A DNA stretch of 14,795 nucleotides from Bacteroidia bacterium (lineage in GTDB: Bacteria; Bacteroidota; Bacteroidia; Bacteroidales; Azobacteroidaceae), in contig BNTV01000114.1 of the NCBI GenBank assembly GCA_025996865.1, positions 1 through 14,795 of the forward strand, given 5' to 3'. Numbering within the stretch: position 1 is the stretch's first letter; every line of letters begins with the position of its first letter. Made by a program: the position numbers and the translations under genes. Below, piece after piece: positions 6,023-12,581 of the stretch. Under the pieces are notes generated by a model. The model ran no database searches and was not told the origin of the DNA. It worked only from the letters and a program-made list of their open reading frames with translations.

Positions 6023-6696
6023 ATGGTCTTACTGATAAAGAATTAAAAAAAGAATTGAAGAAATTGAAAGAAGAATCTGCAAAAAACAATAGTGAACAGA
6101 AAGAAATTAGAAGTTTGCTTGAGAATTTGTTATTGGAACAAGAAAAATCAAAACAAGAAAGAGAAGAAAAAGATTCAATAATGAACCGAGAGATTACACA
6201 AAAAGATTCTGCTTATCAAGCACAAATAGAAAAGTATGAAATCAAAATAGGAGATTATAAATTGCAAGAAGAAGATTACAAAAATAGGATATGTTTATTG
6301 GAAAAAATTCTAAATAAGAGAGCAACTAAACCTTGGCACAATCAAAACCTTGCACCATTCGGAATAAAGCAATGGGATAAAGCCAATTTCAGACATCCTG
6401 TAACTTATCTGGGAATCTTGACAGGAATAGGAACCGTAGTAGGTCTTGGTTATTATGGATATGCAGAATATCGTATTTGTGGCGACAATAATTTCAAATA
6501 TATCGTAAATCAACAAGATTATAAAGATATGCGAGCTATTGGAGGAGTGACAGCAATACTTTGTTATGGTGCTAATGTTGCCGCCAACTATTGGATAGAC
6601 AGCTCAAAGAAAGAACAAAAAAAGGAATCATGTTTTAATATTACTCCCATAACTACACCACAATATAACGGAATAGGTCTAACGTATAATTTTTGA
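5893..6696 (+). CDS. Periplasmic coiled-coil membrane protein, unknown function
   Basis: A 267-residue protein. Residues 1-23 form a signal peptide ending in IKSQ. Residues 30-43 carry GGIGNIQNNNTTIY, the same motif as the end of the preceding protein. About 47-140 is a long charged coiled coil (KELKKELKKLKEESAKNN, then Glu/Lys-rich heptads). Two hydrophobic or small-residue segments follow, about 170-190 (YLGILTGIGTVVGLGYYGY) and 216-234 (IGGVTAILCYGANVAANYW). The end, GIGLTYNF, resembles an outer-membrane beta-signal. No family was recognised; the C-terminal half has the look of small Bacteroidetes membrane proteins with two hairpin helices. A structural or tethering role between membranes is conceivable but unproven. 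It is the second gene of a five-gene run, and the next gene starts 6 nt later. Confidence 0.75.
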   Translation: MSRMRYIILLTFCIAVNFPIKSQVSNSMNGGIGNIQNNNTTIYNGLTDKELKKELKKLKEESAKNNSEQKEIRSLLENLLLEQEKSKQEREEKDSIMNREITQKDSAYQAQIEKYEIKIGDYKLQEEDYKNRICLLEKILNKRATKPWHNQNLAPFGIKQWDKANFRHPVTYLGILTGIGTVVGLGYYGYAEYRICGDNNFKYIVNQQDYKDMRAIGGVTAILCYGANVAANYWIDSSKKEQKKESCFNITPITTPQYNGIGLTYNF

Positions 6697-6702
6697 CAAA
6701 CG

Positions 6703-7026
6703 ATGAAGAAGATTTTATATGCATTAATTTTGACTGTTCTTATTTTGAGTACCAATGCTTGTATTAAAGAAGAATGGGGCGGTATCATAGAAGGTAAGAT
6801 AATAGATTTTGAATCAAAACCTATTGAGGGAGCCAATGTATTGTTAGTTCAAACAGGTGAATCTTTTACCACCAAAAGTGATGGAAAGTATATGTTTAAA
6901 GAATTGAATGAGGAGTTATTTGACTTTTATGTAAAAAAAGATGGTTATAAAGATGACACTAAACAGATAAAAGCCCAAAGCGGTAAGACAATAAGAATTG
7001 ATATAACATTGAAAAAAGAGGAATAA
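6703..7026 (+). CDS. Lipoprotein with a carboxypeptidase regulatory-like domain
   Basis: A 107-residue protein with a lipoprotein signal (lipobox LSTNAC, Cys20) followed by IKEEWGG, acidic residues that fit a surface export signal. The whole mature part is one small Ig/transthyretin-like domain: IIEGKIIDFESKPIEGANVL, then SDGKYMFKELNE and FYVKKDGYKDD. This is the pattern of the CarboxypepD_reg family, which serves as a structural or binding module at the N-terminus of many Bacteroidetes surface proteins. It lacks any enzymatic part. It is the third gene of the cargo operon, 6 nt after the previous gene and 1 nt before the next, and resembles a single-domain version of the N-terminal part of the two large lipoproteins downstream. 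Confidence 0.8.
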   Translation: MKKILYALILTVLILSTNACIKEEWGGIIEGKIIDFESKPIEGANVLLVQTGESFTTKSDGKYMFKELNEELFDFYVKKDGYKDDTKQIKAQSGKTIRIDITLKKEE

Positions 7027-7027
7027 T

Positions 7028-8935
7028 ATGGTTATGAAAAAGTATTTTTATATTTTATTGGTAATGTGTAGCATTGTATCATGCCAACAGGAAGAACCTG
7101 AACCGGAATCCAGTTCGCAAGGAAATGGGAATGGAGAAACTACAAAAGGTACAGGTGGAATAGTCGGGTTAATCACTGATATTTCATCCCACAAAGCTAT
7201 TGATGGAGCTTATGTGTTGTTAATGCCTGTAGGAAAAGTTAATAGCGGAACAGGAAGTGACGGTCGCTATCAATTCGATAATTTACAAGCTAAAAGTGAC
7301 TATAAGTTGAATGTATTCAAAGAAGGATATATCAGAGAAGAAAGAACAATAGCAGTTACTGAAGGAAAAACTACCACAGATGAAGGAAATATAGGACTGC
7401 ATAAAAATACAGGCACAATAAGTATCAGTAAGACTTTTATTGATATGGGAACAACCGGTATCGGTGCTGTTTTTAGTATAAATACAGGCGAGAATAAGAA
7501 TCTCTCATGGAAAATAGTGGCTGACCGCGAGTGGCTGACCGTTGACCATCAGACAGGAACTGGTAATAGCGCGATAAACATTACCCTTGACAGGAATAAA
7601 TTAAGTTCCGTTCGCGAAGATAATCATGCTGTAATTACAGTTACATCTACCACGGTAGGCGATGGTTCTTATGACGAATTGTGGGTAACCGTTTTTGGTA
7701 CAGGTAACGGTGTCAATGTAGGAAATATCAGTACTCAAGAAGCTATTAATGTAACTACAAATTCTGCATCAGTAACAGGTAGAGTCTTAAACTCAGGAAT
7801 ACAACATGATGAAAGAGGAATATGTTATTCCAAAACGCCAAATCCAACTATACAGAATTTTGTAGAACGTGATTCAAAAGCAGGAACAGGCATCTATACT
7901 GTTACTTTGAAGGATTTAAGTGCAGGTATTGCATATTATGCTCGTGCGTATGCAATCAATAATACCACAGGAAATGCTTATTATGGGAATGAGATTAGTT
8001 TTACTACATTAAATACAAATAATAGTAATGCACCTACTGTTTTAACAGGAGAAGCTGTGGATGTGACACAGAAAACTGCAATTGTTACGGGAAACATACA
8101 GTCATCCGGTGGTTCAAATGTGGTACAGCGTGGAATATGTTATAGCAAATCTCATACTCCAACTACGAATAGCAACAAAGTAACTAATGGCTCTGGAGAA
8201 GGATATTTTGATTGCAGTTTAATAAATCTAACGCCAAATACGCTTTATTATGCGCGAGCGTTCGCTGTAAATGTCGAAGGAACAAGTTACGGAAATGAAA
8301 TAGCATTTTCTACAGAACCAGAAATATCAGATTGGCTTACAATAAAGATTAATGATAAAGAAATTGAAAATAATGTGATAGAAATATCAAAAGAAACAAT
8401 TTTAGCTTTTTTAGAAAAGAAAAAAATAGCTTCTCCTGACTATATTATATTTCAATATAATAATTTGGATGGAAGTAAGCAAACACGCCGATTTTGTGAA
8501 GAAGAACCAAAATATATGGGTTTGGATCTTTTTTATGAACCCGGCAAAACAAGAGAATTACATATCTCTACAAATGAAGGAAGAGAACGAGAAATTATTC
8601 TTTTTATAAAATCTAAAGATAATGGTAGTAATTCTTCTGATTTGGAATGGGCTACGGTAACCTTTAATAATAAAAAAATTCCAAATCAAGGTGTAATAGA
8701 AATTCCAAATTATGGATGGAATTACATTAATGTCACAGTTAATAAGCCTACTTTTCATAATGTTACTGCACGTTATACAGATGGTAATTATGCTCAAAGC
8801 TACCCACAAGGCTGTTGGGAAGTATACAATTATAATCAAACGTTTGGTATTGATTATGACAAAGAAAAAAACAAAGAATTACATATATCTATGGTAGGAG
8901 AGCCTGACATTGTTTTATGGATAAAAAGCATCTAA
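7028..8935 (+). CDS. Multidomain surface lipoprotein (CarboxypepD_reg, BACON, Fn3-like)
   Basis: A 635-residue predicted lipoprotein; the ATG at 7034 is an alternative start. The lipobox ends at Cys19 (SIVSC), followed by QQEEPEPE, an acidic surface-export-like signal. Domains in order: a Gly/Thr linker; a carboxypeptidase regulatory-like domain (about 43-125, VGLITDISSHKAIDGAYVLL, SDGRYQF); a BACON-type domain (about 128-225, LSWKIVADREWLTVDHQTG, then VTVFGTG); two fibronectin-like repeats (about 228-325 and 333-430) with ERGICYSKTPNPT and YYARAYAIN motifs. Two related unknown C-terminal units follow (about 433-531 and 539-635). BACON modules are linked to glycan binding in gut Bacteroides, so an adhesin role is plausible but unproven. 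No catalytic motif is visible. The first 325 residues are nearly duplicated in the next gene. Confidence 0.8.
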   Translation: MVMKKYFYILLVMCSIVSCQQEEPEPESSSQGNGNGETTKGTGGIVGLITDISSHKAIDGAYVLLMPVGKVNSGTGSDGRYQFDNLQAKSDYKLNVFKEGYIREERTIAVTEGKTTTDEGNIGLHKNTGTISISKTFIDMGTTGIGAVFSINTGENKNLSWKIVADREWLTVDHQTGTGNSAINITLDRNKLSSVREDNHAVITVTSTTVGDGSYDELWVTVFGTGNGVNVGNISTQEAINVTTNSASVTGRVLNSGIQHDERGICYSKTPNPTIQNFVERDSKAGTGIYTVTLKDLSAGIAYYARAYAINNTTGNAYYGNEISFTTLNTNNSNAPTVLTGEAVDVTQKTAIVTGNIQSSGGSNVVQRGICYSKSHTPTTNSNKVTNGSGEGYFDCSLINLTPNTLYYARAFAVNVEGTSYGNEIAFSTEPEISDWLTIKINDKEIENNVIEISKETILAFLEKKKIASPDYIIFQYNNLDGSKQTRRFCEEEPKYMGLDLFYEPGKTRELHISTNEGREREIILFIKSKDNGSNSSDLEWATVTFNNKKIPNQGVIEIPNYGWNYINVTVNKPTFHNVTARYTDGNYAQSYPQGCWEVYNYNQTFGIDYDKEKNKELHISMVGEPDIVLWIKSI

Positions 8936-9953
8936 GATTTAGAAATAAAATAGAAAAGTCATGAAATGCAAAAAGTATTTTTATTATTTTTATATTTTAT
9001 TGACAGCGTGTAGCATTGTATCATGTCAACCGGAAGAATCCGATCCGGACTCTGGTTCGCAAGGAAATGGAAACGGAGAAACAACAACAAAAGGCACAGG
9101 TGGAATAGTCGGGTTAATCACTGATGTTTCATCCCACAAAGCTATTGATGGAGTTTATGTGTTGTTAATGCCTGTAGGAAAAGTTAATAGCGGAACAGGA
9201 AGTGACGGTCGCTATCAATTTGATAATTTACAAGCTAAAAGCGACTATAAGCTCAATGCCTTTAAAGAAGGATATATAAGAGAAGAAAAAACGATATCAG
9301 TTACCGCAGGAAAAACTACTACAGATGAAGGAAATATCGGATTGCATAAAAAAACAGGCACAATTAGTATCAGTAAGACTTTTATTGATATGGGCACAAC
9401 TGGTATTGGTGCCGTTTTTAGTATAAGTACAGGCGAGAATAATAATCTTTCATGGAAAATAATCTTTGACCGCGAGTGGCTTACCGTTGACCATCAGACA
9501 GGAATTGGCAATAGTGCAATAAACATTACCCTTGACAGAAACAAATTAAGTTCCGTTCGTGAAGATAATCATGCTGTCATCACAGTTGCTTCTACTTCTG
9601 TCGGCGATGGTTCTTATGACGAATTGTGGGTAACCGTTTTTGGTACGGGTAACGGAGTTAATGTAGGCAATATCAGTACTCAAGATGCTATAAATGTAAC
9701 GACAAATTCTGCATCTGTAACAAGTAGAGTCTTAAACTCAGGAATACAACATGATGAAAGAGGAATATGTTATTCCAAAACGCCTAATCCAACTATCCAA
9801 AATTTTGTAGAACGTGATTCAAAGATAGGGACAGGTATCTATACAGTTACTCTGAAGGATTTAAGCGCAGGTACTACATATTACGCTCGTGCGTATGCTA
9901 TCAATAATACCACAGGAAATGCTTATTATGGAAATGAGATTAGTTTTACAACT
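7034..9953 (+). repeat. Tandem duplication of about 1 kb (two paralogous gene 5' halves)
   Basis: Bases 7034-8007 and 8970-9953 are direct repeats encoding the same signal peptide, linker, regulatory-like, BACON-type and first fibronectin-like domains. Long stretches are nearly identical at the DNA level (for example 7145-7310 against 9101-9266). Similarity stops abruptly after the shared GNEISFTT codons. Confidence 0.85.
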
Positions 9954-11315
9954 AAATCTTCTGCTCCGTCTGTCAGTGTTCCCGAAATTACAAACACAAC
10001 AGCAAATACTGCTGTTTTTCAGGCTAAAATTACCAATTCCGGTGCACCGAAATACACAGAGTGTGGTTTTGTCTATTCTGAATCCCCAGAACCGAAAATA
10101 GAAAATGCCATAAAAAAACTGAAAGCCGACAAAATAACAAATACTGATTTCTCTGCCAATGCCATAGATTTGAAAGCAAATACATCTTACTATGTGCGTG
10201 CGTATGCAATAAATGACAATGATACAGTTTATTCTATAAATGACAAAAAATTTATTACCAATGGAATTAAAACGGAGTTGACCATATTACCATCCACAAA
10301 CGTAAGTGCAAGCTCCGCTGTTCTTAATGCTTTGGTTATGCAGGAAGGAGCGCCTACTTATACGGCTCGCGGTTTTTGCTATATTAGTGCTTATGGATGT
10401 TCTTCTTCATCATTGCCATATTCGAATGATAATCCAACATCTGTAACTACAACTGATTTTTCAAAGGAAGTACCATTAGATTATAATACAACTTATATTG
10501 TGAGAGCGTATGTGATTCAGAATGGGAACGTAATATATAGTAACAATAAGGTTTGTTTTACTACCGTATGGAAAGATGCTGATGTTTCTACCTATCCCGT
10601 AACTGATTTGGGTACAACAACGGCAACTCTCAAAGGGAGGATTAATGATGTTGGTATTCCTGCGTATAGTGAGCGAGGCTTTTGTTATCTCCCAACAACC
10701 AGTAGTTATGGTTATGTAGTGCCTGATATATCCGACAATCCGACACCAGCAGAAGGAATAGGAATAATGGGAGATTTTGAAAAAAAAATAACTAAATTAG
10801 AATCAAATAAGTCTTACGTTGTTCGAGCTTATGCGAAACAAGTTACAGGAGAAGATCCTATATATGGAGAGGTTCAAGAATTTACTACAAAAGATGAATT
10901 ATTTGTAACAATAGGTAATTTAGGCGTGCAAAAAACAGATATTACCTCCGTTCCGATAAATTGGAATACAGCTAATGCAAATTGTAGTGGCTCTACTCTT
11001 GGAGGGAAACAATGGCGATTACCCACAATAGAAGAATTGCGAGTTATACATGACTATGCTAATCGGTATCCAAATAAATTAGGTGGGTTTGCGGAATATG
11101 AACAAAATAATTATTATTGGTACATTGATTTTCCAGCTTATTGGAGTTCAGATGTCGGAAATACTCCCAATGTAAGTACTCACAAAATTAAATTTTTTGA
11201 TGGAACGGGAGATGAAGATGTGATGAAAGATGATTTGTCAGTTTATAAATATAATAGTGGAGCTTACGAACATAGATTAAGTATGCACTGCCGCTGTGTT
11301 TGTAACTCACCATAA
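8961..11315 (+). CDS. Multidomain surface lipoprotein with C-terminal DUF1566-like domain
   Basis: A 784-residue predicted lipoprotein (Cys22 after SIVS, then QPEESDPD). Up to about residue 330 it is a close paralog of the upstream protein: linker, carboxypeptidase regulatory-like domain, BACON-type domain and one fibronectin-like repeat. It then diverges into three further fibronectin-like repeats (about 332-430, 431-535, 536-640), each with a GF(C/V)Y motif and a Y(Y/I/V)VRAY motif. The last 140 residues contain GGKQWRLPTIEELRVIHDY, a PAYWSSDVGN segment and a Cys-rich end (SMHCRCVCNSP). WRLPT...EL and YWSS are typical of DUF1566/FISUMP-like domains, thought to have a C-type-lectin-like fold. 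A stalked surface adhesin is the natural guess. It is the last gene of the operon; broken traA lies right after it on the other strand. Confidence 0.8.
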   Translation: MKCKKYFYYFYILLTACSIVSCQPEESDPDSGSQGNGNGETTTKGTGGIVGLITDVSSHKAIDGVYVLLMPVGKVNSGTGSDGRYQFDNLQAKSDYKLNAFKEGYIREEKTISVTAGKTTTDEGNIGLHKKTGTISISKTFIDMGTTGIGAVFSISTGENNNLSWKIIFDREWLTVDHQTGIGNSAINITLDRNKLSSVREDNHAVITVASTSVGDGSYDELWVTVFGTGNGVNVGNISTQDAINVTTNSASVTSRVLNSGIQHDERGICYSKTPNPTIQNFVERDSKIGTGIYTVTLKDLSAGTTYYARAYAINNTTGNAYYGNEISFTTKSSAPSVSVPEITNTTANTAVFQAKITNSGAPKYTECGFVYSESPEPKIENAIKKLKADKITNTDFSANAIDLKANTSYYVRAYAINDNDTVYSINDKKFITNGIKTELTILPSTNVSASSAVLNALVMQEGAPTYTARGFCYISAYGCSSSSLPYSNDNPTSVTTTDFSKEVPLDYNTTYIVRAYVIQNGNVIYSNNKVCFTTVWKDADVSTYPVTDLGTTTATLKGRINDVGIPAYSERGFCYLPTTSSYGYVVPDISDNPTPAEGIGIMGDFEKKITKLESNKSYVVRAYAKQVTGEDPIYGEVQEFTTKDELFVTIGNLGVQKTDITSVPINWNTANANCSGSTLGGKQWRLPTIEELRVIHDYANRYPNKLGGFAEYEQNNYYWYIDFPAYWSSDVGNTPNVSTHKIKFFDGTGDEDVMKDDLSVYKYNSGAYEHRLSMHCRCVCNSP

Positions 11316-11722
11316 AGATGAATAAAAAATGTAGTCCATTGCCGATAGCAAACGTATCAAATCCAAACTGTTTACCGTACCCGGAAAATCAAAAAAGATA
11401 TAATCAAAGTCGCCGCTTTCTTCCAACCGCAGGGCGGAATCCATCGCATCCTTGATGTTACTCTCAACTACAGGATAGGCTTTTTGTCAAGGGTAGTAAA
11501 CTGTTCGTATGCCTTTAACTTGTAGAAATCGTCCTCCAAAACCATTTTCAAGTCGCGTTCCCGCATTCTTACAACGCTGTACTGCGGATAATCACAATCT
11601 ACTACGGCTACATTGTAGCCCTTCACGTAGTGCAGGTAACTTGCTACCAGCACCGTCAAAGTCGTTTTTCCCGCACCGCCTTTTTGGGTGGGGAACGCAA
11701 CATACATCGGTTTCTTTTCCAT
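11316..11722 (-). pseudogene. traA: TraA (ParA-family ATPase), frameshifted and 3'-truncated
   Basis: The ATG at 11722 (read leftward) starts MEKKPMYVAFPTQKGGAGKT, with the deviant Walker A motif KGGAGKTT (residues 14-21) and AVVDCDYPQ (39-47), both typical of ParA/MinD ATPases and of TraA of Bacteroidales conjugative elements. The frame stops at 11468-11470 after about 84 residues. Shifting one base at the T5 run 11481-11485 (A5 on the coding strand, where A6 would restore frame) continues the protein as AYPVVESNIKDAMDS, then FDYIFFDFPGTVNS, the Walker B region. So a single-base deletion has broken the gene. Homology then fades near 11320, where the cargo operon begins on the other strand; the C-terminal half is missing. 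An IS66-family element also sits 16 bp upstream of the start codon. In an intact element this ATPase opens the tra operon. Confidence 0.85.
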
Positions 11723-11729
11723 TTTCTTT

Positions 11730-11737
11730 TTTTGTTT
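11730..11737 (+). repeat. Target-site duplication, left copy
   Basis: TTTTGTTT directly precedes the left terminal repeat of the IS66-family element and matches 14263-14270 exactly. Confidence 0.9.
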
Positions 11738-11810
11738 GTAAGCCCCCGAAGAAGTACATCTTTTCTTCTCCCTAATAAAATCAGACCTTTGTGTCCTAAA
11801 ACACATCGTT

Positions 11811-12158
11811 ATGAGCAAAGAAGAATTTATTGTGATCTTAGAGCGTCAACAATCCAGTGGACTAGGCATCAAAGATTTTTGTTTGAATGAATCTTACACA
11901 GCATCGAGTTTCCACTATTGGAAGTCAAAATTTGGGATGTGCCGTCCTTACCATTCACAAACTGTTCCTGATATGGGCTTTTCACCCATCAATCTAACCT
12001 CTGGCAGGAGGTTTGCATCCAGTCAGACTGGCACGGACAACCAGATCGAAGTAGAGTTTCCTAATGGAATCATAATCCGGCTGAATAATTTCAATGACCT
12101 GCAGACGGCAGGTGCTTTTCTCTCCCAAACCCTGCATCGTTATGTTCTGCCTGAATGA
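11811..12158 (+). CDS. tnpA: IS66-family protein TnpA
   Basis: A 115-residue accessory protein. The start, MSKEEFIVILERQQSSGLGI followed by KDFCLNESYTASSFHYWKSKF, is a helix-turn-helix region like that of IS3/IS911-type OrfA and IS66 TnpA. The C-terminal part IEVEFPNGIIIRLNN, ending in a short helix, is also typical of IS66 TnpA. TnpA is required for efficient IS66 transposition, probably by binding the ends, although its exact action is not settled. The stop (12156-12158) overlaps the start of tnpB by 17 nt, suggesting coupling. A short hairpin just upstream (TGTGT 11790-11794 with ACACA 11801-11805) lies right before the start codon. Confidence 0.9.
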   Translation: MSKEEFIVILERQQSSGLGIKDFCLNESYTASSFHYWKSKFGMCRPYHSQTVPDMGFSPINLTSGRRFASSQTGTDNQIEVEFPNGIIIRLNNFNDLQTAGAFLSQTLHRYVLPE

Positions 12159-12504
12159 TAGCATGCGTTATTTCCTTTGTCCAGGAAAGACCGATATGCG
12201 CAAAGGAATGAATACCCTTTGCGGGGTGGTTCAGAACCGGATGAAACAGCACCTGCGTATGGGAGATGTATTTATATTTGTCAATCATAGCCGGACAACG
12301 ATGAAACTTCTTCATGCCGAAGATGGAGGGTTGGTGATGTACGTCAAGCGTTTGGAAGAAGGGACTTTCCGTATGCCTAAATACGATGAAAGTACCCATT
12401 CTTACTCTATGGAATGGCGGGATTTGGTATTGATGGTAGAGGGAATACAGGATTCACCGGATCTGCGGTTAAAGCGCTTGAAAGCAGCAAGAAATATGCT
12501 GTAA
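12142..12504 (+). CDS. tnpB: IS66-family protein TnpB
   Basis: A 120-residue protein from the ATG at 12142. This start is preferred over the ATG at 12094 because known IS66 TnpB proteins begin close to the motif seen here, MRYFLCPGKTDMRKGMNTL, and reach about 115-120 residues. DVFIFVNHSRTTMKLLHAED and a GLVMYVKRLEEGTF segment are the family core. TnpB is the IS66 Orf2 protein, needed for transposition but without a known catalytic site. It overlaps tnpA by 17 nt and ends 77 nt before tnpC. Confidence 0.9.
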   Translation: MFCLNDSMRYFLCPGKTDMRKGMNTLCGVVQNRMKQHLRMGDVFIFVNHSRTTMKLLHAEDGGLVMYVKRLEEGTFRMPKYDESTHSYSMEWRDLVLMVEGIQDSPDLRLKRLKAARNML

Positions 12505-12529
12505 AATCAACAAATTATCCTGTTGAATA

Positions 12530-12561
12530 TTTGTTCATCTCATTGATTTTTAGTATCTTCG
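12530..12561 (+). promoter_or_regulatory. Possible promoter for tnpC inside the IS66-family element
   Basis: TTTG (12530-12533) and TATCTTCG (12554-12561) fit the Bacteroides -33 and -7 boxes with 20 bp spacing, one base off the consensus in the second box. Transcription would start near 12568, a few bases before the tnpC ATG at 12582, which supports that start. Confidence 0.4.
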
Positions 12562-12581
12562 CATTGTCAAAAACAAGATCA

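Noticed and set aside
10896..11315. Variable region of a diversity-generating retroelement
   Set aside because: The domain type would fit, but no near-repeat of this segment and no reverse transcriptase exist in the window.
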